From: Crossaster papposus
Lineage: Eukaryota; Echinodermata; Asteroidea; Velatida; Solasteridae
Direction: 5' to 3'
NCBI GenBank assembly: GCA_037893245.1
Contig: JBAIAA010000404.1
Coordinates: forward strand, 223,526-287,525
Length of the DNA: 64,000 bases
The notes under the pieces were generated by a model. It ran no database searches. It was not told where the DNA came from and saw only the letters and a program-made list of their open reading frames with translations. Positions 11,981-24,206 of the stretch are shown here, one piece after another. The position numbers and the translations under genes were made by a program. Each line of letters begins with the position of its first letter. The stretch's first letter is position 1.

Positions 11981-12559
11981 CAGCCGATTTCACGAAACGT
12001 GCGTAGCTTGCGCCATTTTCAAAAGTGGCGTAAGGCTTACGCAACAAAAATGTTGCGTAGCTGCGCCATTTCCTTACGGAGCATTTCACGAAACTTGGCG
12101 TAGCTGCGCAACCTTTTAAACAGCGTTTACGACGACTGTTTGCGTACATTTGTGTTCTTTCATGAAATCCTCGTTATGTCACCTACCCCCACCATTTTGA
12201 AAATAGTTTTGTCCGACTTTTTGCGAAATTGTGTGGCAACATTAAACATTCTGTCACGGGTAAAATAATAATTCCTTTACTTCAATCATAAAACTAGTGT
12301 CTTTCATCAAGCTTAATACGTTGAACAATGACGGGCTCCACGTCAATTACGATTTGCTGTTAAAATAGGTCATTTTCTTTCGCTACACCATATCTTACGC
12401 CACCTATATTGACTGCGCAAGCTACGCCATAATTTGCTGTGTAAGCCGTGGACTTACGCACTGTCAAACTTTCGTGAAATGTTGCACAGCAAAACAAAAG
12501 TGGCGCAGCTTACGCAATACATGTACATTGTGGCGCAAGGGGGCTTACGCAATCGGCTG
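11981..12559. mobile_element. MITE with CAGCCGATT termini
   Basis: The ends are CAGCCGATT and AATCGGCTG. Inner arms repeat inverted TGCGTAAGC and CTACGCCA motifs around an AT-rich centre. The element is absent at the corresponding point of MCT-A (near 1556), so it entered after the copies separated. Confidence 0.65.
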
Positions 12560-13004
12560 CATTACCTAGCCGAGAGCAGCGGGGTAGTTTAGTTTTAATA
12601 GCGAGTGCACGCGGCTCGACTGTTTTCGTCATGTACATGGGAAGGTTTGACCTATTGTTTGACTCCTCCTTATTTGTTTACAAACTAACATAGCCTACAT
12701 TAACTCACGAGGTTATAGTGCAAGCAAGTTGTGCTATTTCTATAACAATAGGCCTATACGTAATCTTGTCTAAGGTACAAAGTCACACCATGTTACGTAA
12801 TTCATTTAAATCATCCATTTCAATGCACGAAATAAACAAAACTGTTTACCATTTTGCTTTTTGAAAGAAATTAACACTTAAACTCGATACAAAGTACAAA
12901 ATTATGGAACTCTAGTCCTAGTCCTTGTGTCTATTCTGAATCATTTTAAAACTGACCTTATTTTAAATACATGTTTTGTGCAAGAGTGTTTTATCTTGAT
13001 TTAA
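12560..13004. other. Upstream flank block of MCT-B, noncoding
   Basis: Holds the shared block GGAAGGTTTGACCTATTG seen upstream of the other copies, then AT-rich DNA. No gene seen. Confidence 0.5.
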
Positions 13005-13253
13005 TGGTAGGATACACCATTTGCAGATATCGAAAATATTTACTACCTAATTATTAAGAAATATAATACTCATCTGAAAGTAAATAATGATTCTAGGCAT
13101 CCAGCAAAATGATTGCGCTGTTTTTCGTGCTTTTCTTGGCATCCATGATTGTAAAACTTTAAAAAGGTCAGTTAAACGATATTTACTATAAAATACAACC
13201 CCCCCAAGTCCACCTATTCATAATAATTTAAGCAATTACCAATGGTGTATCCT
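13005..13253. mobile_element. Short copy of a TTAA-type MITE
   Basis: It starts after TTAA with TGGTAGGATACACCATTTGC and ends with CCAATGGTGTATCC, matching both ends of the longer element at 15626-16003. The middle is shorter and the right TTAA is not clear. Confidence 0.55.
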
Positions 13254-14415
13254 TATTTCTCCATGATCCTACCATGGAGCTGCTCTTATTCCTCCATGAT
13301 CCTACCTACCTTTAAGGACAGCCTGTGGCGTATGTCATTACTTCCTGACAATTTCTGTGTAACATATTCTCAAAAACATCAAAGGCATTATCAACAAGAA
13401 TAAACCTTAAAGAAAATATAACATGAATCTAGCTTAATCACTCAGGCAAAACAACCTCATGTAACAGCCTGGGCGGCGGATCACTCTGAACGTCCTAGGA
13501 AATATCAATACGCGGGTCTGCTCAGAAATAGGTTTCTGGCACTAAACAGGCTACTGACTGTATCGAACGACTACAACAAATAGTGCGCAACTAAATTGGC
13601 TAATTCTAATTGTGTATCGAAATAACAACGTGGATTATAGAAGTAATAATTCCGCATCTCTAAAACATTAGTTTCAGTGTTAAGAAACTGTACGCTGGCG
13701 GAGGGCACCGTGACCGCGACGACGAACGTGTACATGCGCGTACATATTTGTACGTACGTTTTACGTTTAGCATGCACTACGCTCAGCATGCACGAAACAA
13801 TCACGGCACGTGACATTGAGATTTTTTGAACGAGCAAACTCAACCCCAAAATTGTTCGAAAGGGATAATTACAAGTGTAATGCGATACATAAAGTGTACA
13901 TGCAAATTCCCGGCCAAATCTATAATTTTCGGAGGCAAGTTTCAACATAGCCTACATGTACCTTGTAGTTAGAGAGGGTTTTTACCAGTTCGAGTTACTG
14001 GACCCTATAGTTATCGCTTTTTAGCATTTTGGTGGGAAATACGGTACCCTCTGGAGACGTGAACACAATGGGGACAATGGGAGTGAAAAGGTCTCCAAAG
14101 GATAATTTCTAAAGATGAATAGGTCTTCACTAGGAATTTCACGAAATAGATTTTTCGATTTTACTTAAATTACTCAACAACTAGGGTTAGAATGTGGCTT
14201 AGGGTACGTTAGTGTTTGGGTTAGGGTATAATATAGGGTATATTAGGTCGAAAATTCAACCCGGGAAAATAATTGTGGTTAAAGTAAGAACATTTTGAAA
14301 AAAGTGCTCGACTTTCTAACCATTTTGTACACGAGAACAAAGACATGTTTCCACAGTGATACAAAAATTACGTGGACATGATCTGGCGAATACTAGAGTC
14401 CGAGCGGGAATTATA
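13254..14415. other. Noncoding stretch
   Basis: No gene, RNA or clear element seen. The 125-codon minus-strand frame at 13571-13948 has no recognisable domain and no support from another copy. A TTAGGG-like degenerate run near 14160-14250 is too irregular to call telomeric. Confidence 0.4.
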
Positions 14416-14905
14416 TTTAACAATGATTAAAGCCTTAAATTCATTTTTTTTAAATCCGTAGCACCACAAAAATACTTAACAAAGTCAAAAAATACTTACT
14501 TCTGGGGGTACTCACGATCAAATATTGACCTGCAAATCTAGGAAATTCGACGACAGTATTCGAGCGAGTACTGCACACTTGTTGTTCACCATGATTTTGA
14601 AGGGGAGTGCATGCCGACCGTACCACTATACGCAGGGGTGCTCTGTGATGTCACAGGTCAGTGCGTCGCGTCGCGCCCGCGATACACTGACCTTTGACAT
14701 CGCAGAGCACCCCTGTGTATAGTGGTACGGTCGGCATGCACTCCCCTTCAAAATCATGGCGAACAAGACTGTGCAGTACTCGCTAGAATACTGCCCCGAA
14801 GCCCCTGGAAATTTATCTTAGACACATAGAAGGCTATTTAGACGTGTTAGAGGTACTTTGTTAGGTATTGTTTTTTTAAATAAATTTAAGACATTATCAT
14901 TGTTC
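14416..14905. mobile_element. Foldback element of about 490 bp
   Basis: Two arms are inverted copies around a short centre near 14670. The inner arms are almost perfect, from GAGTACTGCACA and ATTTTGAAGGGGAGTGCATG to ACAGGTCAGTG; the outer arms diverge. No coding capacity. Terminal duplication not resolved. Confidence 0.6.
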
Positions 14906-15621
14906 ATTGTTGAACAAGTTCAAGAAAATCCCCAAAATACATTAACGATATGATTTTAACGTAGATATGATTATTGTAAGCAACAACAATTTTTTTTTTT
15001 TTTTTTTTGGGGGGGGGGGGGTCTCTCACCTTCATCTATCTTTTAGCCCAATTTATGGACACACCATTTTCCCCCAGTTTTTGTTTGCTGGGCTAAATAT
15101 CACAATGTTATCATTGTTCATAGGATTTTCCATAAGGTTTTAATATGATAACTGTGCCAGTAAGCAACTTGGTGAATTTGAAGCTCACCAATACTGACTA
15201 CTTGATGATATCTGGAGACAGTGTAATGTGCGCACATTTATGGGTTTACGAAGTTGTCATTTTGGATAATTACTACGTTCACAAATTATTATTCAGTCAC
15301 TTGTATGCTTTAGAAAATTTTATTGAAGTAAGGATATGTAAGTAGAATCACCAAAATAAACTTTTCAAACAAAAATAATAATAATAATATACCCAAATAA
15401 TAGGAATAAATATATTACGCGGCAGGGATTAACGATTTATGCAAATTAGTCATATTTCCACCACTTGGATTTTTTGAGTTTTTTCGTATGTCATTCTATA
15501 GGGACCTCATAGAAGTGCACTGTGGTGAAAAAAATATTCTACTGCAATTTATGTGAGGTCAACAAAACAAAATCAGGTATTTTTCCTGGACTACCAGGTA
15601 ATTCTGTCCCCCTGCCCAACG
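14906..15621. other. Noncoding stretch with poly-T/poly-G
   Basis: AT-rich. A T run followed by a G run lies near 14991-15020. Nothing with coding support; the 66-codon frame at 15145 has no recognisable motif. Confidence 0.4.
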
Positions 15622-15625
15622 TTAA

Positions 15626-16003
15626 AGGTAGGATACACCATTTGCAGATATCGAAAAAATTTACTACTGAATTATTAAGAAATATTTACTCATCTGAAAG
15701 TAAATAATGTTTCTAGGCATCTAGCAAAATGATTGCACTAGATATTCTTTAATTATTCTGAAAAATATAATTTTATAAAGAAAAATTCGCGATCGCCGGA
15801 CGGTGATCGCGAAAAAAACACAAATAACATAAGAATAACTGCTCGACGCCAGTTGAAAACAAACGCTGTTTTTCGTGCTTTTCTCGGCATTTCTGATTGT
15901 AAAACTTCGGACAGGTTAGTTAAACGATATTTACAAAAAAATACAACCCCCCAAATCCACCCATTCATGATAATTCAAGCAATTACCAATGGTGTATACA
16001 CCT
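15626..16003. mobile_element. TTAA-flanked MITE (AGGTAGGATACACCATT ends)
   Basis: TTAA at 15622-15625 and 16004-16007 brackets a 378-bp element beginning AGGTAGGATACACCATT and ending AATGGTGTATACACCT. TTAA duplication is characteristic of piggyBac-like and some Kolobok-like elements; no transposase is present. Confidence 0.65.
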
Positions 16004-16007
16004 TTAA

Positions 16008-17700
16008 ACGTGCCCCCCTGATGGTAAATTTGTCCCGTGCAACGTCACAAGTCTAGCACCAACTAGACGCAACAACCAGCCGTACAGGTTCCCCCTTCCA
16101 AACTGAATGACTTGGCTGTTCTCTTCAGGGCCCTTTTTGTTTTTTATCCAGGCCTGGAAGGTGTTGTCCTGAAGACAGGAACTCTAGAAGTCGCTGCACC
16201 TCCTCCACAAAGTCGGCCATGACGACAACATGCGCTATGCGTGCGTACGTACATGTACATGTACGTACGTACACCCCTACGTACATGTACGTATGCACGT
16301 ACCTACCACCAGGTTGAGAATATAATTTGTACGCGTGCAAGAAGTCTGAAAATACTGATTACCTTCATTTTCCCTTTCTCGAAGAAACGTAGATCGGTTG
16401 ATTTAAATAATAATTTATTTTTGTTTTGATAACTCGATGAAGGGAAGAGAAGTCCAAATAATAAATACCCTGTGGGCTTAATTCATTGAAATAACATCAA
16501 AATAACCACTTATGTGTGGAACAATTGGGGAGGGGGACATAATTAATGGCTCCAGGGGGACACTTTTACCTAGGTAATTCTGTCCCCTGGACAATTTTAC
16601 CGGGGGACAGAATTACCGTCCACACCGGGTACCAAACGGTACGCCGTACCCGGCATATGCCCAGACCCGGCCGCTGCCGAATCGGAATACTGAAGGCCCC
16701 CTATGTAATGAAAAAAATACATTGGTTTAATAATAATATTTTCTGCTGGTGGCTTGGGCACAGGCAAAGGTTTTTCTGGAAAGCAAGTGCCGAGTTAGTG
16801 AGGTGTCGAGTTGGCAGTTGTGCGCATATGGGCGGCCAAAAGGGCCAAAAGCACTAACAAATATATACTAACTATAATGTAAAAAAAATAACATCAAAAA
16901 CGAAAAACAAATATCAATTACAAATTGAACAAAGATCACATCAAGAATTAAAGATTAAATCTTGTGTATATACAAATTATAAATAATTAACAAAACAAAA
17001 CAATAATTTGTGATCAAAAGTATTTAAAAAAAAAAAAAAAATGTTAATTTAAAATAGTCAAAACTGGAAAATATTTTTTTTGACACTAAAAAATTTACAC
17101 AAAAAAAACAACGATAATAATGTTCAACTTATTGAAATAAAAAAATATGTGATTTAAGAAACATTTTACAAAGTCAGAATTATATTAACACAACAAGAAT
17201 ATAATAGGAAAACTCCAACATGAAAACTAACGACGTAAACTAACTTTGTAAAGGCTACGTTAAAACACGAAACCAGCATTGAGGGCGTCATAATAAACAG
17301 GGCTTTGCGGGAACAAAAGACAAGTTTCGCAACCAAGCATCAAATTCACGAATCAACGTAGACAATTTTTAACAAACCATAATAGAACGTAGAGGGCGAA
17401 GCCTGTACCGTACGAATTGCGGAATTGCAAACGAAAAATGGATCCCGTTGTGGCAATAGGTATTCTGTGGAATTTGCAGAACGTACAGAACTCTGCTGAA
17501 CTCTGCAGACATGAAGGCAATAAAAAAACAAGCAGTAACCGTTTGTACTTTATCCGGTCAGCAACAGCGAGCTGATGCATGAGACTGCAAAATCGGGGTG
17601 ATATGGGTTCTAGAAGATGTAAGGGTCACATTTCGAGCGGCAGAATTTTAAAGTCTTTGTAGGCAAGCAAGTTGTTTACGGGGTAGCTGATACAACAGGG
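16008..17700. other. Noncoding stretch downstream of MCT-C
   Basis: No gene seen. It contains a TACGTACATGTA-type simple repeat near 16236-16300 and AT-rich DNA with A runs near 17025-17040. It does not match the downstream flanks of MCT-B and MCT-D, so the duplicated unit is interrupted here. Confidence 0.45.
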
Positions 17701-17761
17701 AATTACAAAAATCCAACCGAGATGAAATGAGGGCGTGAACAAGTTTCTCTGTTGCTGAACC

Positions 17762-17894
17762 TAGGGCCTTTTCGAAACCGTTGCTTTGTCTTTGGCTTTG
17801 GCTTCGTCTCCGAAAAGGCCCATAGAATGTAGCATCCTATTCGGAGGCGAAGCCAAAGCCAAAGACGAAGCAACGGTTTCGAGAAGGCCCATAG
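17762..17894. mobile_element. Palindromic MITE beside MCT-C exon 4
   Basis: Arms GGGCCTTTTCGAAACCGTTG and its inverted copy ending GAGAAGGCCC enclose about 25 bp. The flanks continue as in MCT-B (GTCGTCGACC near 6707), so it is an insertion in the 3' flank of MCT-C. Confidence 0.6.
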
Positions 17895-18746
17895 TCGTCG
17901 ACCTGGACCTAATAATATATCAGAAATAGTCAGGATTGTTTGGTCTGGGAACCAGACTCCGTCAGCCATGTGAGGACGTCTTCCTCTTAGCGTACACAGC
18001 CTCCGCGATGAACAAGGGAATGAACAACAAGATGACTCCGCCGAACAACAAGAAGGAAATGCTGAAACTTCCAGTCCACTCATAAATCCAACCTGAAAGT
18101 GAAAACCAAATTCAGTTTAATATAAAAACACGTAAGCTGCTGTAATTTTGTAGACGGAAAACTAGTCTGGTTTCCTGCTATTACGATTTCTATATGCCTA
18201 GATTTCTAAATCCGGTAGCCGCCGGCGTAGCTATTTTAAGATGATGCGAATGATGCAACAAATCTACATTATAGCGGCTTTTCCAAAAAAGGCACAACGC
18301 CTGAACAACTCTTTTTGGAGTGGTTTTTATGAAATTCACTGTTGAGTGAACTATCTTTTTTTATTTAGGGAGTATATTTAGGGAATCTATATCGATGGGC
18401 TTTAATTTGTTAACGTTATTACCTAACAACCTCTCAACTCTCGGAAACACTCGAACATCGCGAACGTTAAAGGTGCAGAGAAATCAAATTTTCAAAAAAA
18501 CGGAGATTAGTATATTATTAATGATAAATACGTACAAAATAAAAAGCTTTTTGTGTTTTTTGAGTTTATGTAATTATTTTAGACTTGGAAAGGAAAAAAC
18601 CAAACCACGTTGCCCCACCCCCAAAAATTCCACTTACAGACTGTCCGCCCTAAGTTTAGACGTGACGTCATCTCCAGAACAAAAGCTAAGAAGCCAAGCT
18701 GGCAAGCTAGCTTCTTATGCCACGCGCGCTATGTACATGTACATTA

Positions 18747-19897
18747 TGGCCCTGTCACACCAGAACATTTTAGGCCAACGCGTGAGTAGCGTGTTGTAAT
18801 TTTGGCAACACGCTGGCAAACGCTGACCAACGCTAGGCCAGCGTTAGCAACACGATGAGCGCGTTACTCACACGCTGGGGCACGCTGTCATACGCTGAGG
18901 AATTTTTTTCTCAAAATAGCTACAATTTCCAGCGTTTGCCAGCGTGTGAATGCACACGCTGGCGGCGCGTTTTAGATTCGTTACTCACGCGTCGAACACG
19001 CTAGGCGATCGTTATCAACCCGCTATTCACACGCCGGCGTACGCCGGCGTACGCTTGCGACACGCTGGTTATGGCCCTGCCACACCAGGACGTTTTAGGC
19101 CAATGCATGAGTAGCGCGTTGAAAATAGTTGATACGCTGGCAATTGCTGAACTTTCACAGAAAAAGTCAAGTGGAACCGTGATTTCAGCGTGTTCATACA
19201 GGTTGATAACGGGTTAAAGGCGTATGCCGGCGCGTAAGTAGCGTGTGAGGAACGCGCTCAGCGTGTAATGAACGCATCACTGATTTATATAAAAAATACG
19301 ACAGCGGGTCGCCAGCGTGAGAGTAGTGGGTTGGTAACGATCGTCTAGCGCGTTCGACGCGTAAGTAACGGCCTTCTTGCGCGCCGCTAGCGTGTGCAGT
19401 CACACGCTGGCAAACGCTCAATTTTTTTAGGTATGTTGAAAAACGTATTTTTGTCTCAGCGTGAGACAGCGTGTTCCAGCGTGTGGGTAACGCGCTCAGC
19501 GCGTTGCGAACGCTGGCCTAGCGTTGGTCAGCGTTTACTCGCGTGTTGCCGAAATTTCAACACGTTGGCCTAAAACGTTCTGGTGTGACAGGGCCATTAC
19601 TGTAGTAGCGCGTCATCTTTTTGTACAACTAATCATGTGTTCGTTGCCGTACGCTGGCGCGCGTTGGACCGCGCTACTCACGCGCTGGGCAGTCGTTCAT
19701 CAGTCGTCGAGCGCGTTACTAACGCGTTATTCACGCGCTGGCGAACGCTATGAACCCGTTATTAACGCGTTATGGACACGCTGAAATCACGGTTCAACTT
19801 GACTTTTTCTGTGGAAGTTCAGCGTTTGCCAGCATATCAACTATTTTTAACGCGCTACTCACGCGTTGGCCTAAAACGTTCTAGTGTGACAGGGCCA
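18747..19897. mobile_element. TTA-flanked MITE (outer) in MCT-C intron 3
   Basis: Ends TGGCCCTGTCACAC and its inverted copy, flanked by TTA at 18744-18746 and 19898-19900. MCT-B keeps the empty site ACATTAGTTTTG near 7598, so the insertion is exactly defined. TTA duplication fits PIF/Harbinger-type MITEs. The body is full of AACGC and GCGTT motifs. A second copy is nested inside, so the outer element alone is about 620 bp. Confidence 0.85.
19072..19596. mobile_element. Same-family MITE nested in the outer MITE
   Basis: Ends TGGCCCTGCCACACC and inverted, TTA on both sides (19069-19071, 19597-19599). Its left arm is complementary to the right arm of the outer element and its right arm to the outer left arm, so it sits in the opposite orientation. 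Confidence 0.8.
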
Positions 19898-20762
19898 TTA
19901 GTTTTGTATACACACACGCGCGCGCTGAACTAGATCATGGCAGACACGGTAGAACTAGAAGAAGTTAATTCAGGATTCTCGTTTTGAGGAAACCTCTGAA
20001 GGCTAAATCCTGCTTTTGTTGTATTGCTGCAACCAGCAACAATACAACGTTCCGGCATTACGGAATATTTAGGACACTCTTGATTTAGTTGTTTCGTTTT
20101 TTCGTTGTTGTGTCTGCAGTACGTACCCCAGCGCTAGATTAGCATGCACGCGCCCGGCCGGCCGTTCTGGACCTGACGTATTGAGTCACGTGACACATTA
20201 CATCATCATTTCGCAAATTTTCAGAGTCAAAAGTGGGGGGCACATAAAAGAGCACTAAAATGACGTGAATTTTTAATACAATGGATATTTGGTAAAAACG
20301 GTTTATGGTAAAGTTATATTTAGACATACATCGATTTAATTAGGCCTAAAGTATGTTTGATTTCTCTGAATCTTTAACGATAATACCCGACCGTCAATAA
20401 CTTCGTATTTAGAAAACTTCGGACATCTTCGGAAAAAGGCAACATTTCTCTCCCTTTTGGGCCTATAAACGGCTGCCGCGTGGTCCAGGGCCTGATGAAC
20501 GGGGTAATAATCGCAAAGCGCTTTGACATCGTTAATACGATGGAAAGCGATAAGCACAATGGTGATTATGGTTATAAAAGAGTCATGGAAGTGTCGCACA
20601 TATTGGAGCCGGAATAGAGTCGAATTTTACCCTGAATATTGCCAGGCCAAACCGAACCACGACTCCTAACCCTATATATACCCACAAACCTTAACCCTAA
20701 CTCTGACTATGAAGGTTTTCGATTATCTATCCTATTTAGAGTGTAAACGAAGAAGTTCGCAC

Positions 20763-21649
20763 CTGCTGCTAATCCACCGAGTGCTGCAGCGATCCCACGA
20801 AAAATCCTTGCCAGCACAGGATACTGATATACCGGTCGTCGGTCGAGATAAACCGCAACATGACATCCACAGCTTGGAACATAAAGGCAAAGCCAACACC
20901 AATAAGTCCAGTCAAAGGCAACTGTCCGATAAACGGTTTCATAAAGGCGTCTAGAAAAAACGATGCAGACGCTATGCTCGCCCCGACACACCCCCAGAAT
21001 GTCATGTTTGGCTTCACGCCTACCAGCTGGAAGAGAGGCGCCACAAGCTTGCCGATGATGTTACCAAACCCGTAGGCAGTGGGAAGAAAGGACGACTGGG
21101 TCTCGCTCAGACCCTGAAACTGCCCGTGCGATACGACGTACACCACCCACGCGCTGTATGCAAAAGTGCACGTTAACCTTCCGGAAACAATCAAGATGAA
21201 TCTGACATCTTTTAGCAACGCCAGATCGAATGCCTGGGTAAGACCCTGGCAACACTCACCAAGCCTTCGTTTACAAAGACCCGAGTGGCTTTTTTCATCG
21301 GAGGTACTCGGTTTGTCATGACTGCAAGCCGTCTCTTCTTCCCTTGTATCGATTCCTTCCTCGTCGGTTACCGACACCTTTTGGTACTGATCACCGTCTG
21401 GTGGGGACAAAGATGGATCCCGTCGCACTAGCATAGCACACGCCACTAGATGAAATGAGACACCTCCAAGTAGAAGCAAGGCCCCTCTCCAACCATAGGT
21501 GTCCAGTAGTACCTGTGTAACTGGCCCGTAGACCATCACACCCAGAGGAAAACCCATCGTTGCTATTCCAACAGCTAACGGATAGTTCTCTTTAAAGTAC
21601 GAGGCCATTACGGCATAGCTGAGGACGAAACCGAACGCCGACCCGATAC
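20763..21649 (-). pseudogene. MCT-C exon 3 (887 nt, frameshifted)
   Basis: This exon codes TM4 to TM11. The open part runs from FGFVLSYAVMASYF through YGWRGALLLLGG to QGFFVG; after the lost base the correct frame resumes as GIAAALGGLAAG. Acceptor TTTTGCAG and donor GTGCGA are the same as in MCT-B. Confidence 0.8.
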
Positions 21650-21837
21650 CTGCAAAACAATAAAGCCAGAAAGTAAAACAGGTCAGACGGCGAGCTTCCA
21701 GAATTCTTGCTGGCCAGCTAAAATACATTTCATAATGTCTATGTTCTGCAAAGCTCAGTGAACAAAATAATAAAATCTTTAAATTTAAGGTTTAATAACG
21801 TGTTGGACCACTTTCTCATTCGATTACACAAAAGTAG

Positions 21838-22075
21838 CCGGTTTAGCTTATGGAGCGTCGGACTGAGGATCGCAAGGTCTGCGGTTCAAGTCGGCTCCCA
21901 ATCACCCAGCGTGGAGTGACTTGGAGTTGAAGACAGGTGCGACGCTCTGCTCAACAATTGATCTCCCTGGTGGAGCGCTTTGGAATGAAAAGGCGATAGA
22001 CTCCCTCGTTGTATAGCTGATACCGACAACAGGCCTCCACCAAATTACCTTACCTTACCTACACAACATCTTTTT
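21838..22075 (+). mobile_element. tRNA-derived SINE
   Basis: The head carries an A-box-like TAGCTTATGGAGCGTCGG and a B-box GGTTCAAGTCG at 21883-21893, as in pol III SINE promoters. An unrelated body follows, and it ends in a short CCTTACC repeat. A second copy is at 50289-50545 in MCT-D. Confidence 0.7.
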
Positions 22076-22261
22076 CTTAATTTCGTTGATAAACCTTGCA
22101 GTGGTACAGCAATTTTAGACCGTCAATTACCGTTGTACGCAAACCTAGCCAATCAGGACTTGTGAGTGTTCATAAGGTCAGCGGTGCTTGCGTCCCATCC
22201 AATGAACTATCGGGACTGTACCTTAGCTTATTGTTATTCATAATATAAGGCCTGACATAGT
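22076..22261 (-). repeat. Inverted copy of an intron 2 segment
   Basis: Reading the minus strand gives AGCTAAGGTACAGTCCCGAT followed by CGCAAGCAC, the same order as 28490-28530 and 11035-11070. A piece of the transporter intron therefore occurs here in opposite orientation. Confidence 0.5.
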
Positions 22262-23359
22262 TAGTTGGGTCCAAAACATAAGTTCCGTGACCATTCTCTG
22301 GCTAGGATGGTTTGACGATGGATTTGACTTCTATGGACCATTTATAAAGAAATTAGCCCCCCGGTCCCTCCCAAAAATCCCGGCATTTTTCGCTAGAGGG
22401 CCAAATCCAAGATGGCCGCCGGCGCCATCTTGGAAAATTAACTTTTGAACCAGAGCACCTATAATCATGTCTGAAAACACTTTTTTTTCGGGTAAGTGGA
22501 TCCTGAGGATTCCGATTCCGACATCGGTTTGACAATATGACATCAATTTGACCCAGAAATCTAAGATGGCCGCCATCTGATAGAGGAAAAACATATTGTT
22601 GAAAGGGAACACCTAGCAACATGAATGAACACATTTTTTTCGGTTAAATCGTTGCGCTGATGCAATTTATGAAGGTCCTGGTCAGGAGTGAGCACCTAAT
22701 GGCATAGGGCCATATCGGCTGGATTTTTATGTGGGTACAAACGTATTTAGCACAATGAAGGTCTGATTTAATTTAACAATGCACATTTTCTTTTCAGTTT
22801 GTGTCTTCGCTGAATACACCAATCAGCGTCACTACATAATCGTATAGTGTTGGCACCAGATTAGTTTCTCTTGGTATAGTTTTGTATCACAAGCTTGATA
22901 CTTCTTTATGTTATTATTTCCAGGTGATGCTGTGGTTTCAGTAGTTGTGTTGTGAATTGAGAAATATCAGTTACAATCTCCCTGGTAATATTGGGTAAAT
23001 GTGGTAATATCGGGTGACCTCAATGTACATGTTGACCCCAAGTGGGCGTGATAAACCTTGGTTAAACACATTTTTTCACTTTTTCTACATGAACGTTTAT
23101 TTTGCGTAATAGCGATACGTTTCGGGTGTTTTCGTATAGATAATTGTGTAATATTTATTTACTCCAAGTCTCAAAGAAACAAATTTGCCAAAAAGCCAAC
23201 ACACAAATAAATTTAAAAAAAATAATTGCAAACTGTGATTACAGACGGCGGTGATATTAAGCACATATATAGCGTTTACTACACGCTAAGATTGTAGGAG
23301 TGGCAAGGTCAGAAGAGTCATTGATGTTTGTATGTGTATACATTGTAGTATTGTTCTGG

Positions 23360-23910
23360 TAGTATTATTAACCAATATTGGGTAAATGGGGTAAATGGGG
23401 TAAATGGGATAATATCGGGTGGTAATAACGTGCAATGCCAGAAATATCAGTAACATTCTCCCTGGTAATATCGGGTAATATCGGGTAATATCGGGTAATA
23501 TCGGGTAATATCGGGTAATATCGGGTAATATCGGGTGGTAATAACAATGCAATGCCAAAAATAACGGTTACATTCTCTCTGGTAAATATGGGGAAAGGGG
23601 GAAAGGGGGAAATATCGGGTGGTAATAACAATGCAATGTTGGAAATAGCGGTTACATTTTCTCTGGTAATATTGGGTAAATGGGATATTATCGGGTGTTA
23701 TTAACGAAAATGCCGGAAATATCGGCAACATTCTCCCTGGTAACAGTGGATAAATGGAGTAATATCGGGTGGTAATAACAGGGAAATGTTGGTATACTAT
23801 TTCCCCGTTGTTACCCAGTAATAACTAGCGTTACAACCCGGGCAATATTGGTATGTTACCCAGTAATAACTAGCGTTATTACTCGATAACTAGCGTTATT
23901 ACTCGTTACA
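23360..23910. repeat. Minisatellite, unit TAATATCGGGT (11 bp)
   Basis: Near 23466-23535 the unit repeats almost perfectly at least seven times; degenerate units continue on both sides mixed with longer blocks containing GGTAATAACAATGCAATG. Open frames here (Tyr-Tyr-Pro repeats on the minus strand) are by-products. Confidence 0.8.
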
Positions 23911-23945
23911 ACCTGGGTAATATCGGGTAAAATGCCCAGTGGGTA

Positions 23946-24206
23946 GTGCGCCACCCCTCCCTGAAGCACCATCCCTCACCAATCGGACATGGTTGTGAGC
24001 TGGTGGGTGGTCGCTGTCGCCCTGTCCGCCACACGCGACCTGCTCTCCCGACGCATCTACCTCCATCAGGACCAGCTGAAGAGAGCGAAGAAGATGAGCA
24101 CGATTGGGATGATGAGGAGGGAGATAATGATGTACAGAGGAGGGAGGATTCATCTGAATCTAATGATTCAGAATCTAGTGAGCCAGAATGCTCTGATTTA
24201 GACTGA
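23946..24206 (+). CDS. Acidic ORF inside the 2.8-kb TIR element
   Basis: The open frame from about 23931 to the TGA at 24206 has no ATG near its beginning. The first 40 residues are His/Pro/Arg-rich; the rest is strongly acidic, with EESEEDEHDWDDEEGDND and a Ser/Glu tail ending CSDLD. Such tails occur at the C-terminus of several transposases and nuclear proteins, so it may be a last exon. I do not recognise the protein. Codon structure in the acidic part looks real rather than random. Confidence 0.35.
   Translation: MRHPSLKHHPSPIGHGCELVGGRCRPVRHTRPALPTHLPPSGPAEESEEDEHDWDDEEGDNDVQRREDSSESNDSESSEPECSDLD

Noticed and set aside
14160-14260. Interstitial telomeric repeat
   Set aside because: TTAGGG-like words are irregular and few; no tandem run.
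21838-21912. A functional tRNA gene
   Set aside because: A- and B-box-like motifs are present, but no cloverleaf closes; the tail and second copy show a SINE.
23286-23731. Overlapping frames with Tyr-Tyr-Pro-Ile-Leu repeats
   Set aside because: Produced by the 11-bp minisatellite read in three frames.
23360-23910. CRISPR-like regular repeats
   Set aside because: Units are only 11 bp, tandem and without unique spacers; the genome is eukaryotic.
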